Positions 8,387 through 16,502 are shown, numbered from the stretch's first letter. The stretch: DNA of 62,228 nucleotides from DASWJQ01 sp036397095 (GCA_036397095.1 DASWJQ010000176.1:1-62228); one strand, 5' to 3'. Program-made: numbers and translations. Notes: generated by a model not told the origin, from the letters alone.

Positions 8387-9574
8387 TTAGCCGCCCTCTA
8401 GCACCGCGGCCAGTCGGCCGATGCCTTCGTCAATCCGGGCCGGCGTAACATTGCTGAAGCTGAGCCGGATGGTGTTGCGCTGGCCACCATCGACCGCAAA
8501 GGCGCTGCCGGGGATGTAGGCAACCTGGCGTTCGACCGCACGTTCGAACAACTGCCAACTGTCGATGTCTTCCGGCAGTGTCAACCAAACAAAGAGACCA
8601 CCGTGGGGCTCGGTCCATTGGGCGGGCAACCGCAGGTGGCGGTCCAGCGCCTCCAGCATTGCGTCCCGCCGTTGGCGCAGGAGCTGCCGCACGCCCGCCA
8701 GGTGCGGCTCAAGCAGTCCCCGATCGGTGAACTCGGCGATGGCCCGCTGCGTCAGGGTTGACGACTCCAGGTCGAACGACTCGCGCACAACGGTAACCTT
8801 GGGCACGAATTCGCTGGGCGCGACTATCCAACCGAGACGGACCGCCGGCGCCAGCATCTTGGAGAATGATCCCAGGTAGAAAACAAAACCCGCCTCATCA
8901 TAGGCCTTGATGGGCGGGACAGGCTCCCCCTCGAATTGGAGCGCCGAATAGGGGTCATCCTCGACCAAGGGGACAGCGTAGCGGGCCGCCACCGCGGCCA
9001 ACGAGGCTCGTTTCTCGGCCGAAAGGCTGGCGCTCAGTGGGTTGTGAAAAGCCGGGATGACGATCGCCAGTCGCGGGTGTGGCTTCCGCTCCAGCGCGGC
9101 CTCGAAGGCGCCAACATCCACACCCTCATGCGGATCGATGGCAACCGGCCTGACGATTGCTCCGCTGCCGGCGGTCACCTGCTGCACGCCGGTGAAGGTG
9201 ATCGCTTCGATGGCGGCCGGCTCGCCCGGGTCGAGGAACAGCCGCGACAGGATGGCCAGCCCCTGTTGGGCGCCGTTGGTCAGGAAGATCTGCTCCGGCG
9301 CACAGGGCACGCCACGCGCTTGCATGTGGCCAGCAATCCAAGTGCGCAAAGGCTCATACTGCGGGCTGTATTGCAGGGCCCGGGCGCCATCGCGGGCCAG
9401 GACGTGGTCCAAACATGCCTGGTACTCGGCCACCGGCAACGATTCCGATGGCGGCAGCCCCCCGGCGAATGAGATGATGTCCGGATCGACGGCCAACGCC
9501 AGCAAATCGCGCATAACCGAGCGCTCCAGGTGGCGCACGCCAGCGCTCAACCGCCAGTGGATTGGCCTGTCCAT
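8387..9574 (-). CDS. PLP-dependent aminotransferase, tyrosine/2-aminoadipate type
   Basis: A 395-residue fold-type I aminotransferase related to the LysN/MocR aminotransferase group. The PLP lysine is K239 in FYLGSFSKMLAPAVRLGW, and AFHNPLSASL matches the cofactor Asn-Pro motif. As first gene of the homogentisate operon it probably transaminates tyrosine or another aromatic amino acid to feed HppD. The ORF could extend about 140 residues upstream, but MDRPIHWRLS is the plausible start. A perfect TATAAT lies exactly 6 nt before this ATG, implying a leaderless transcript, and the longer frame would overlap the divergent deaminase gene. Confidence 0.85.
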   Translation of the reverse strand: MDRPIHWRLSAGVRHLERSVMRDLLALAVDPDIISFAGGLPPSESLPVAEYQACLDHVLARDGARALQYSPQYEPLRTWIAGHMQARGVPCAPEQIFLTNGAQQGLAILSRLFLDPGEPAAIEAITFTGVQQVTAGSGAIVRPVAIDPHEGVDVGAFEAALERKPHPRLAIVIPAFHNPLSASLSAEKRASLAAVAARYAVPLVEDDPYSALQFEGEPVPPIKAYDEAGFVFYLGSFSKMLAPAVRLGWIVAPSEFVPKVTVVRESFDLESSTLTQRAIAEFTDRGLLEPHLAGVRQLLRQRRDAMLEALDRHLRLPAQWTEPHGGLFVWLTLPEDIDSWQLFERAVERQVAYIPGSAFAVDGGQRNTIRLSFSNVTPARIDEGIGRLAAVLEGG

Positions 9575-9580
9575 GGACCG

Positions 9581-9586
9581 ATTATA
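9581..9586 (-). promoter_or_regulatory. -10 box TATAAT of the tyrosine-degradation operon
   Basis: On the minus strand TATAAT ends 6 nt before the aminotransferase ATG, so transcription should begin at or next to the A of the start codon. No ribosome-binding site can fit between them. I see no convincing -35 box. The same A/T stretch contains TATAGT on the plus strand, which could serve the divergent deaminase gene. Confidence 0.62.
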
Positions 9587-9634
9587 GTCCAATGGTTCGA
9601 GCCGACCCTCGGCCCGAGCACGCCAGGAGGCCCG

Positions 9635-10114
9635 ATGCTTGACGACACGGACACACGCTGGCTTCGGCACAGCTTTGCACTTGCCCGGCAGGCCCGCGAC
9701 CGCGGCGACCATCCATTTGGGGCAGTGTTGGTTGGGGCCGCTGGCAACCTGCTGGCCGAGGGCGCCAATCAGGTTGTCAATGGCCGGGATTTTAGCGTTC
9801 ACGCGGAGATCGCGGTGCTGCCGACGGCCTGGCGCCAGGGCGGGGAGGCGGCCCTGGCCGGAGCTTGCCTGTATTCGAGCTGTGAGCCGTGTGCCATGTG
9901 CGCGGGCGGTATCCACTGGAGCGGACTTACGCGCGTGGTATATGGGATGGCGGCGGACAGCCTGTATCCGCTGATGGGCCCGGCCGGCCAATTGGCTTCA
10001 CTTGCGGTCGGCTGCCGTCAGGTTCTGGGGCAATCGGGGCGACCGATCGAAGTCAGCGGGCCGCACTTGACGGAGGAAGCCGAACAGGTCCACCTTGGAT
10101 ACTGGACTCAATGA
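9635..10114 (+). CDS. Nucleoside/cytidine deaminase family protein (GuaD/TadA-like)
   Basis: A 159-residue zinc deaminase. The HAE motif (H56, E58) and PCAMC (C86, C89) give the zinc site and the proton-shuttling glutamate. Length and the HPFGAVLV start resemble guanine deaminase or small nucleobase deaminases; a tRNA adenosine deaminase role is less likely because the C-terminal basic part typical of TadA is absent. The internal ATG was chosen because AGGAGG lies 4 nt upstream. It is transcribed away from the tyrosine operon and is followed by a GC-rich hairpin. Confidence 0.82.
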   Translation: MLDDTDTRWLRHSFALARQARDRGDHPFGAVLVGAAGNLLAEGANQVVNGRDFSVHAEIAVLPTAWRQGGEAALAGACLYSSCEPCAMCAGGIHWSGLTRVVYGMAADSLYPLMGPAGQLASLAVGCRQVLGQSGRPIEVSGPHLTEEAEQVHLGYWTQ

Positions 10115-10128
10115 CCCCTTCAGAATCC

Positions 10129-10165
10129 GACAGCCCCCGTGGCTGCGCTCACCGCAGGGGCTGTC
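10129..10165. terminator. GC-rich hairpin between convergent genes
   Basis: Arms GACAGCCCC and GGGGCTGTC pair perfectly over 9 bp around a 19-nt loop that itself contains short complementarity. It lies 15 bp after the deaminase stop and before the convergent DUF1328 gene. There is no long T run on either side, so termination is inferred from position only. Confidence 0.4.
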
Positions 10166-10218
10166 GTTCCTCCGGGGCGGTCAACGAAGCCGGCCCCCCC
10201 GGTTCCATTGGGTTCCGG

Positions 10219-10383
10219 CTACACTCGCACGCGCCGGCCAAACAAGAGGGACAGCACGAACAGCACCAGGAAGATAAAGAACACGATCTGGGCAATCTCA
10301 GTGGCTGCCCCGGCAATTCCACCAAATCCGAGTGCGCCGGCGACCAGCGCGATGAGCAGTAAGGTGATCGTCAGTCCTAGCAT
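10219..10383 (-). CDS. DUF1328 family small membrane protein
   Basis: A 54-residue protein made of two hydrophobic helices separated by GFGGIAGAATEIAQI, which is the recognisable DUF1328 (YtjA-like) pattern, and a short basic tail. The start was set at MLGLTITLL because AAAGGAG sits 7 nt upstream. The function of the family is unknown; members are often found among stress-induced genes, and here the next genes are CsbD and ChaB. Confidence 0.85.
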   Translation of the reverse strand: MLGLTITLLLIALVAGALGFGGIAGAATEIAQIVFFIFLVLFVLSLLFGRRVRV

Positions 10384-10540
10384 GCTAGCGCTCCTTTCGT
10401 GATCTAAGGGGGCCATGCCGCTGGCCATAGGTTTGGCGCTCGGCCCCGTGACTGCACCCCTAGCCTACCTTCACTGTGCCCGGCTAACCCCCTCCCGTGT
10501 ACAAGCGCCGGGTAGAGATTCGGTCATATGCTCGTCCCAT

Positions 10541-10580
10541 TACGTAAAGAAAGAACCCGCAGCCTGGTGGCTGCGGGTTC
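10541..10580 (-). terminator. Rho-independent terminator of the CsbD gene
   Basis: A perfect 12-bp stem, GAACCCGCAGCC paired with GGCTGCGGGTTC, encloses the 4-nt loop TGGT. On the minus strand it is followed by TTCTTTCTTT. It begins about 20 bp after the CsbD stop codon. Confidence 0.85.
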
Positions 10581-10599
10581 CGCCTTGCACCAGCGATCG

Positions 10600-10806
10600 T
10601 CAGGCGGTCTCAAACCTCTCGAGGAAGCTCTCGGCCTCCTCTTCGGCCTTCTCCCGCGTGTAACCGTAGCGCTCCTGGAGCTTGCCGACGAACTTCTCCC
10701 AGTCGCCCTGGATTCGGGCCACATCGTCGTCGGTCAGTTGGCCGTACTGCTTGCGGACCTGTCCCTTGAGTTGGTTCCATTTACCTTCCAGCGTGTCGCG
10801 ATTCAT
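10600..10806 (-). CDS. CsbD family stress-response protein
   Basis: A 68-residue hydrophilic protein with the CsbD pattern MNRDTLEGKWNQLKGQ followed by a charged helical part rich in Glu and Lys. In other bacteria such proteins are induced by general stress; the biochemical role is unknown. The ATG has AGGAGG 7 nt upstream, which rules out the longer in-frame ORF. It is followed by a strong terminator, so it is probably a single-gene transcript. Confidence 0.9.
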   Translation of the reverse strand: MNRDTLEGKWNQLKGQVRKQYGQLTDDDVARIQGDWEKFVGKLQERYGYTREKAEEEAESFLERFETA

Positions 10807-10931
10807 GCGAGACCTCCTTGCGGTAACGTCGGTCGTTGACAAACCGCGGTCCCCGTTGCTGTGCGGTCTGTCGTTGAGCTGAGGGTATGACGGGGCTCGT
10901 CGACGAACCATAGGTCGGAGCTATGCCTCAC

Positions 10932-10990
10932 GTTGTGGGGCCGGACATATCCGCTTCCTGCTTCGAGACAGATATGCCCCGACCCCAACA
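10932..10990. repeat. Imperfect inverted repeat upstream of chaB-like gene
   Basis: The segments ending in GGACATATC and starting in GATATGCCCCGACCCC are partly complementary with a ~19-nt spacer, with several mismatches and an indel. It lies in the 282-bp gap between the divergent CsbD and ChaB genes. It could be a regulatory hairpin or a degraded repeat; the pairing is not strong. Confidence 0.3.
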
Positions 10991-11088
10991 GGGCTCTGTA
11001 TCTGAGTTGGATGACCGGGGAATACAGGGCGGCTAGCATGTGGTCAGACATCACCGCTCGAGTTCCGCCTGCGGGCCAGGAGGCCAGC

Positions 11089-11289
11089 ATGCCCTATCGA
11101 TCAACCCGTGAGCTGCCGAAGTCGGTCAAAGACAATCTGCCAGACCACGCACAGGAGATCTATAAGGAAGCGTTCAACAGCGCCAGCGAGCAGTATGAGG
11201 ACGAATCCACGGCGCACCGCGTCGCATGGAGCGCTGTCAAGAAGTCATACAAGAAGAAGGGGGACCGCTGGGTGAGGAAAGAAGCCTGA
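11089..11289 (+). CDS. ChaB family protein
   Basis: A 66-residue protein with the ChaB pattern: MPYRSTRELPKSVKDNLPDHAQEIY, a central acidic helix, then HRVAWSAVKKSYKKKGDRW. ChaB proteins are named from an association with cation transport regulation, but the mechanism is not established and many are simply small DNA/stress-associated proteins. AGGAGG is 5 nt before the chosen ATG, so the longer in-frame ORF is not used. It lies in a row of tiny genes (DUF1328, CsbD, ChaB and two unknowns). Confidence 0.9.
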   Translation: MPYRSTRELPKSVKDNLPDHAQEIYKEAFNSASEQYEDESTAHRVAWSAVKKSYKKKGDRWVRKEA

Positions 11290-11335
11290 CCGGCGGACGG
11301 CTAGTAATCGACGAGGAAAACAAGGAGATTCTGCA

Positions 11336-11569
11336 GTGGAACCGCAACCAAGTACTTCTGGTACCAGCATGGCCGTGATCGTCCTGGTCGCCCTGCTTGT
11401 GATCGCCCTGGTGGCCTTCGGTGCGCTCTGGCTCATGGCCCAGACGGTCGACGAGGGTGATAGCGGCGATGGTGGAATCGAAGTAACTCCGCCGCTCCCC
11501 ACGTCGGAACCGGAAAGCATGTTGTTCCCGCTGGCGGCCGCACCGGCCTATGCCAGCCTGTCTGGCTGA
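11336..11569 (+). CDS. Small single-pass membrane protein of unknown function
   Basis: A 77-residue protein starting with GTG, preceded by AAGGAG at a good distance. Residues ~12-34 form one strongly hydrophobic helix (AVIVLVALLVIALVAFGALWL), followed by an acidic, Pro-rich part that would lie outside or in the cytoplasm. I do not recognise a family. It is 46 bp downstream of ChaB and may be in the same transcript. Confidence 0.6.
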   Translation: MEPQPSTSGTSMAVIVLVALLVIALVAFGALWLMAQTVDEGDSGDGGIEVTPPLPTSEPESMLFPLAAAPAYASLSG

Positions 11570-11675
11570 CCTAAACCCAATTCCTGACCGAGGGCCCGCG
11601 TGAGCGATGACCGCCTGCGCCGGCCCTTGACCGCCTCGGCTGGCAGCCCGCCTCCGCTCTGCCAGGACGATCGCG

Positions 11676-12032
11676 GTGAATGAAGACCCAAGAATTGTCC
11701 AACTTGCCCAGGATGCACGCGTGAACGCCTGGTTGGCCAACAAGACCGACCTGCGCGCCGTGTACCGACAGATTCGATCGGACGCCAACCGGACCACGTC
11801 TCGGCCAGAACTGACCGAGCTCTACCGGCGGGCCGGCCGCTTGGTGACTTTGAACCACGCCTCAGCCTGGAGCAGGGAGTTCAAAGGAGCAATTGGCGAG
11901 ATCCGATACGTTGCAGAAGACGGGTTCGCCACGACCGCCCGCAAGATCTATACGCGGGCTGAACAGGTCGGGATTACGGCGGAGTACGACGAGACCTGGG
12001 GGAACCTTGATGCCCGGCGGTATAGGCGCTAG
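11676..12032 (+). CDS. Hypothetical protein, charged and helical
   Basis: A 118-residue soluble protein with many Arg and Asn residues and no membrane segment; I do not recognise a domain. It starts with GTG (MNEDPRIVQ) without a clear ribosome site. Its stop codon overlaps the stop of the convergent GTPase gene within the tetranucleotide CTAG. Codon use looks like that of the neighbours, which supports it being real. Confidence 0.5.
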   Translation: MNEDPRIVQLAQDARVNAWLANKTDLRAVYRQIRSDANRTTSRPELTELYRRAGRLVTLNHASAWSREFKGAIGEIRYVAEDGFATTARKIYTRAEQVGITAEYDETWGNLDARRYRR

Positions 12033-13246
12033 CCGCCTTGGTCAGTATCGGGAGGCGGCGTCTCCGCCAGGGCCTCATCGATGCGCTGGCGCAACGTCCG
12101 GCGCCCCGGCCGCCGTCGGCCAAAGTCCCGCAGGCGGTCCATGACCGTTTGGCTGAAGGCTCGACCAATCTGCGCCATGCGCTCGCGCGACAGCTTGACA
12201 CCGCGGTCAAACCAGACGGCGACGCCATAGCCCAGGCCGGTCGTGGTGCCGACGGCGACGGCGGCCGCCACCAACCAGCCCGGGGGGCCGCCGAACTTAC
12301 TCAGTTCGTAGAACAGGGTGCGACCGAGCAAGCCGGCACCAAAGGTCAACAGCAGCTCGCGGGCGCGACCTAGGGTCAACTTGTACTGGTAGATCCGGGC
12401 GATGGTCAGCACCATGGCGCTTTGCACGCCGATTAACGGAATGAAGTCAACGATCGGGAGCGGCGTGACGGCGATGGCCGCCGCCGTCGACGCGGCGCGC
12501 GTAATGGCCGCCTGAGTCAGCTTCCAGCGGTAGCCGGGCAAGGCCGCTGCCAGCGCCGCCAGGATGCCGGGCTCGGAGCGCACAATCTCGTGCAACAGGC
12601 CCTCGAGGCCCTGCGCCTCCTTGGCACTGAGGGGGAGCAGCTGCTCGGAGTCCAGGCCCAGCCCGCCGGCCGCCCGGCCCAGGACCTCGGCGCGCTCGCC
12701 TCGGGCAATCAAATCCATCTTGTTAAGCCCGACCACCATCGGTTTGCCTAAAGCCCGCAGATCGGCAAACAGCTCCCGCTCCGGCACCCGAATTCCGTGG
12801 CTGGCGTCGAACAACGCCACCAGCACATCAGCCTGTTCAGCCGCCGCCAACGCACGTCTGCGCTCTTCTTCCCCAACCGGGCCGACTGCGTCGGCGCCGG
12901 GCGTGTCGACGATGGTGAACAGCCCCGCGTCCGCCTCCTGGGCGACGCGTGTCGTTCCTGGGATCGCACCCACCACGGCCCGAAGTTGGCCCCGCCGCAG
13001 CAATTGGTTGTAGAGAGTGGATTTTCCAGAGTTGGCCGGACCGACGATCGCAATCGCCTGCCGCTCGCCGACCATCTGCTGGACGTGTTCGACTGCCTGG
13101 TCGATCAGACCACGCCAGCCCTTGAAGCTGTCGGGCAGGGCACCGAGCGTCTTCTGCAGCGACTGGCGCGTGTCGTCCGGCAGATCCAGCCAGGTTTCTT
13201 CGACCCGTTCCGATAGCGGCCTGTGCCGCAGATCGTTACCCGCCAT
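12029..13246 (-). CDS. Era-like GTPase fused to DUF697 (YcjF-like) membrane domain
   Basis: A 405-residue protein. Residues ~63-230 are a small GTPase of the TrmE-Era group: P-loop GPANSGKST at 69-77, IPGTTR, DTPG, NKMD and SAKE motifs are all present. The remainder matches the DUF697 type, with hydrophobic stretches (around ITRAASTAAAIAVTPLPIVDFIPLIG and WLVAAAVAVGTTTGLG) and a basic C terminus. Such proteins are membrane-associated; the cellular role is unknown. GGAGG lies 16 nt before the ATG. The gene reads away from the DnaA-box region. Confidence 0.8.
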   Translation of the reverse strand: MAGNDLRHRPLSERVEETWLDLPDDTRQSLQKTLGALPDSFKGWRGLIDQAVEHVQQMVGERQAIAIVGPANSGKSTLYNQLLRRGQLRAVVGAIPGTTRVAQEADAGLFTIVDTPGADAVGPVGEEERRRALAAAEQADVLVALFDASHGIRVPERELFADLRALGKPMVVGLNKMDLIARGERAEVLGRAAGGLGLDSEQLLPLSAKEAQGLEGLLHEIVRSEPGILAALAAALPGYRWKLTQAAITRAASTAAAIAVTPLPIVDFIPLIGVQSAMVLTIARIYQYKLTLGRARELLLTFGAGLLGRTLFYELSKFGGPPGWLVAAAVAVGTTTGLGYGVAVWFDRGVKLSRERMAQIGRAFSQTVMDRLRDFGRRRPGRRTLRQRIDEALAETPPPDTDQGG

Positions 13247-13638
13247 GTCCCGCTAACCTTTTCCTCCCCATAGCCTGTGCATAACTCCCGGTTTTCTGTG
13301 GATATCTGCCGCTCGTTGTGGACAACTGGGCCTTGATTGTGGACGAGCCCCGCATAACCACCCCCCAATCTTGGGTCCCGTTGGTGGTTATCCCCCGGGA
13401 TCCGGCCGTGTTGCCTTCTCGGGGGATAACCCCTCCTTTATCCACAGTATCCCCAGACCCGCCTTGTGGACAGGCCGGGGCGGGCGTTCCCCATGGCTAG
13501 GGAATGGTGGTCGCCCTCCCCCATATCTGGGGGGTTGTTCCCATATACAGCCTTGTCTCCACATTTCCCCAGGGCCTACTACGGCTACGAATCAATACTT
13601 TCCCAAGAAAGAGAGTTTGTGAACAAGACCTTTCCCGG
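13247..13638. other. Candidate replication origin (oriC): DnaA-box cluster
   Basis: This 392-bp gap holds no gene. On both strands it carries matches to the DnaA 9-mer TTATNCACA: TGTGCATAA 13276-13284 (perfect), TGTGGATAT 13297-13305, TGTGGACAA 13317-13325, TGTGGACGA 13338-13346, TTATCCACA 13438-13446 (perfect) and TGTGGACAG 13465-13473. Two related TTATCCCCC motifs (13388-13396 and, inverted, 13421-13429) sit in a 12-bp perfect inverted repeat. A locally A/T-richer stretch at about 13590-13630 could be the unwinding element. No dnaA gene is nearby and gene orientation does not switch here, so this remains a candidate. Confidence 0.62.
13386..13431. repeat. Inverted repeat inside the candidate origin
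   Basis: GGTTATCCCCCG (13386-13397) and CGGGGGATAACC (13420-13431) are a perfect 12-bp inverted repeat with a 22-nt spacer. The left arm also pairs partly with ATAACCACC at 13354-13362. Each arm includes a DnaA-box-like TTATCC core, so the symmetry may orient DnaA protomers. Confidence 0.7.
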
Positions 13639-14913
13639 CTACGCCCAACCCCGGAACTGCATTGCCCGCACGACACGATCGATTGCCACCATGTAGGCAG
13701 CGTCGCGGTTATAGACTTTATGTTCCTCGGCCACCTGAAGCACGCCGTGGAAGGCGTTGGTCATCAATTCATCCAGCCGCTCAAGCACTTCGCGCCGGCT
13801 CCAGTAGTAGTTCATATCGTTCTGGACGCTTTCGAAGTAGGAAACCGTGACGCCGCCAGCGTTGCACAGGAAGTCGGGAATGACGAAGATACCCTGTTCC
13901 TTGAGCACCGAGTCGGCATCGGGAGTAGTTGGTCCGTTGGCGCCCTCAGCCACAATCTTGACCCGGTCGCTGATCCGGCTCACGTTCTCGGCAGTGATTT
14001 GGGCCTCGAGGGCCGCCGGCAGCAGGATGTCGACATCACGTGTGAGCCAGCTGTCGCCGGATTCGATGGTGTAGCCGGCCTGGCTCGCGGCATCCTTGTC
14101 TATCGAGCCGTAGACATCGGTGATTGATTGCAGAAAGGCGGGGTCAACGCCGCCTTTCCTGCTGAAAGCGTAGGCGGTCTTGTCGGCCCGGTCCCAACTG
14201 GAGACACAGGCGACAGTCCCACCCAATTGCTCGACGAAGCCGAGGGCGGCGTACTGGGCTACATTGCCAAATCCTTGAATCGAGACGGAGAGCTTGGTCG
14301 GATCCATGCCCAGGTGTTTGGTCGCCTCACGCAAGGTGTAGACCACCCCATACCCGGTTGCCTCCGTCCGGCCCCGCGAGCCGCCGGCATCAACCGGCTT
14401 GCCGGTGATAACGCCGGGAGAGTAGGCACCAACCAGCTTGGTGTACTCGTCCATCATCCAGCCCATCATCTGAGGCGTGGTGCCGACATCCGGCGCCGGG
14501 ATGTCGAGGCCGGGACCGATGTTCTTCCAAATGGCGTCAATCCAACCGCGGCACAGCCGCTCCTTCTCACCGAGGGATAACTCGGCCGGGTCGACGGCCA
14601 CCCCGCCCTTGCCGCCGCCCAGCGGGATGTTGGCGACGGCGCACTTCCAGGTCATCCACATTGCCAGCGCCCGGATGGTGTCCATAGTTTCTGCCGGGTG
14701 AAAGCGAATGCCGCCCTTGGCCGGGCCGCGGGCATCGTTGTGTTGAACCCGATAGCCAAAGAACACGTGGATCGAGCCGTCATCCAGGCGCACCGGGATC
14801 TGGAAGCGGAATTCGCGCATGGGCCAGCGGAGCACCGATGCGACGCCCCCCTCCAGCGTCAGCTGCTGGGCGACGTTGTCGAATTGGGCCTGCGCCATGT
14901 CAAATGCGTTCAC
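13639..14913 (-). CDS. gdhA: Glu/Leu/Phe/Val dehydrogenase (glutamate dehydrogenase)
   Basis: A 424-residue amino-acid dehydrogenase. The N-terminal catalytic domain has the lysine-rich GPAKGGIRFHP and PLGGGKGG motifs; the C-terminal Rossmann domain has GFGNVAQ. It interconverts glutamate and 2-oxoglutarate plus ammonia, with NAD or NADP not decidable by eye. The start is GTG (VNAFDMAQ), with AAGGAG 5 nt upstream, 20 codons into the longest frame. It lies between the DnaA-box region and gatB on the same strand. Confidence 0.9.
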   Translation of the reverse strand: MNAFDMAQAQFDNVAQQLTLEGGVASVLRWPMREFRFQIPVRLDDGSIHVFFGYRVQHNDARGPAKGGIRFHPAETMDTIRALAMWMTWKCAVANIPLGGGKGGVAVDPAELSLGEKERLCRGWIDAIWKNIGPGLDIPAPDVGTTPQMMGWMMDEYTKLVGAYSPGVITGKPVDAGGSRGRTEATGYGVVYTLREATKHLGMDPTKLSVSIQGFGNVAQYAALGFVEQLGGTVACVSSWDRADKTAYAFSRKGGVDPAFLQSITDVYGSIDKDAASQAGYTIESGDSWLTRDVDILLPAALEAQITAENVSRISDRVKIVAEGANGPTTPDADSVLKEQGIFVIPDFLCNAGGVTVSYFESVQNDMNYYWSRREVLERLDELMTNAFHGVLQVAEEHKVYNRDAAYMVAIDRVVRAMQFRGWA

Positions 14914-15026
14914 GATGACTCCTTCATGCGCCAGACGGGTGGAGATCGGCGGCGCACCCCGGCCCGGACGCATGCCCAGGCAACATGAGGGTACGAAGCC
15001 GAAGCCGAGCGGTCAAGTTACGGAGG

Positions 15027-16490
15027 TCACGCACGGTCTACGTCGGTTGACAAGGCCTGTAAAGCTTCTTCCAGCAGCGCCCGCACGACTTGCGGGTCGG
15101 CCTTGCCCCCGGTTGCCTGCATCACCCGACCGAAAAACCAGTGGGATAGGGCGGTCTTGCCGCCGGTGTACTGTGCTACCTGGTCGGGGTTCTGGCGCAG
15201 CACAGTGTCAATGACCGGGCCCAAATGGGCCGGATCCGATTCTTGCTCCAGGCTTTGCTGGGCGACGATGTCGGCCGGCCGTGTGCCGCTATCGAAACTG
15301 GCGGCCAGCACGTCCTTGGCCACCGGCTGGTTGATTGTGCCACCCTCCAGCAGGTCAACCAACCCAGCCAGGTTTTCCGGCGGGAAGGCCTCGGCTGAAA
15401 GCGTCAGACCACGGTCGTTGAGCAGGCCGAACAGATCGCCAGTAAGCCAATTGGCGACCTTGACCGGCGGCGCGATCTTGGCTGCCAGCGAGGCCGCCTC
15501 GAAGTAGTCAGCGACCAACCGGTCGGAGGTCAGCACAACGGCAAGATAGGGCGTCAGTTCGTATTGCTCGACAAAGCGCGCTCGCTTGGCGGCCGGCAGT
15601 TCGGGAAGCTCGACCCTGATCTGTTCGACCCATGAGCGGGCGACCACTAGCGGCGGCAGATCGGGTTCGGGGAAGTAGCGGTAATCTTCGGCTTGCTCCT
15701 TGCCGCGCTGGGAAATCGTTACGCCGGCGGCCTCGTCCCAGCCAAGCGTCTCCTGCCTGACCGGCTGGCCGCTGGCCAGGATGCCGGCTTGACGCTCGAC
15801 CTCGAAGGCCAACGCCCGGGTCATGGCCCGGAACGAGTTCAGGTTCTTGATCTCGACGCGGGTGCCGAGTTGGTCATCGCCCGGCAAACGGAGCGACAGA
15901 TTGGCCTCGAAGCGGATGACGCCCTTCTCCATGTCCCCGCTGTTGACACCAAGGTAGCGCAACAGGTCGCGCAGCCCGGTGGCGTAAGCATGGACCTCGT
16001 CCACCGAATGAAGGGCCGGCTCGCTGACAATCTCGAGCAGAGGTACGCCAGCCCGGTTGAAGTCAATCAGGGAGTGGTCACTCAAATGGAACAGTTTGCC
16101 GGTGTCCTCTTCCAGATGGACGCGGCGGATGCCAATCAACCGAGGGCCGGTTTCGGTCTCAATTTCCAGCCGACCGCCGGTTGCTAGGGGCATCTCATAT
16201 TGGGAGATCTGGAAACCCTTGGGCAGATCAGGATAGAAGTAGTTCTTGCGGGCAAAGCGGCTGGTTTCGGCTACGTCGCAGTCGAGCGCCAACGCCACGC
16301 GCAGGGCAAACTCGACCGCTCGCCGATTGATGACCGGCAGCGTGCCGGGCATGCCACAACATATTTCGCAGACCGAGCTATTCGGCTCGGCGCTGGTCGA
16401 ATCGACCACCGGGCAGCGGCAGAACATCTTCGAGCGGGTCTCAAGCTCGGCATGAACTTCGAGGCCGATGACGGGCTGGTAGGAGGCCAT
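15027..16490 (-). CDS. gatB: Asp-tRNA(Asn)/Glu-tRNA(Gln) amidotransferase subunit B
   Basis: A 487-residue GatB: N-terminal kinase/cradle domain with VIGLEVHAEL and the zinc-site cysteines (CRCPV, VCEICCGMPGTLP), then the helical and YqeY-like tail ending in KADPQVVRALLEEAL. With GatA and GatC it amidates misacylated Asp-/Glu-tRNA. The ATG of MASYQPVIG is chosen; TCTAAT lies exactly 6 nt before it and there is no ribosome site, suggesting a leaderless message. Unlike the classical gatCAB order, gatB is separated from gatCA by three genes. Confidence 0.95.
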   Translation of the reverse strand: MASYQPVIGLEVHAELETRSKMFCRCPVVDSTSAEPNSSVCEICCGMPGTLPVINRRAVEFALRVALALDCDVAETSRFARKNYFYPDLPKGFQISQYEMPLATGGRLEIETETGPRLIGIRRVHLEEDTGKLFHLSDHSLIDFNRAGVPLLEIVSEPALHSVDEVHAYATGLRDLLRYLGVNSGDMEKGVIRFEANLSLRLPGDDQLGTRVEIKNLNSFRAMTRALAFEVERQAGILASGQPVRQETLGWDEAAGVTISQRGKEQAEDYRYFPEPDLPPLVVARSWVEQIRVELPELPAAKRARFVEQYELTPYLAVVLTSDRLVADYFEAASLAAKIAPPVKVANWLTGDLFGLLNDRGLTLSAEAFPPENLAGLVDLLEGGTINQPVAKDVLAASFDSGTRPADIVAQQSLEQESDPAHLGPVIDTVLRQNPDQVAQYTGGKTALSHWFFGRVMQATGGKADPQVVRALLEEALQALSTDVDRA

Positions 16491-16496
16491 GGGGTC

Positions 16497-16502
16497 ATTA
16501 GA
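16497..16502 (-). promoter_or_regulatory. Possible -10 box TCTAAT of leaderless gatB
   Basis: TCTAAT (5 of 6 matches to TATAAT) on the minus strand ends 6 nt before the gatB ATG. No Shine-Dalgarno sequence lies upstream of that ATG. A clear -35 box is not visible. Confidence 0.45.

Noticed and set aside
9590..9612. GGTTCGA-like stretch suggesting a tRNA T-arm
   Set aside because: No acceptor stem, anticodon arm or D-arm can be placed around it; the region is the divergent promoter between the aminotransferase and deaminase genes.
12038..12373. Plus-strand ORFs antisense to the GTPase and similar long antisense ORFs elsewhere
   Set aside because: They are shadow frames of GC-rich genes, with skewed composition (Arg, Ala, Pro, Gly) and no recognisable domains.
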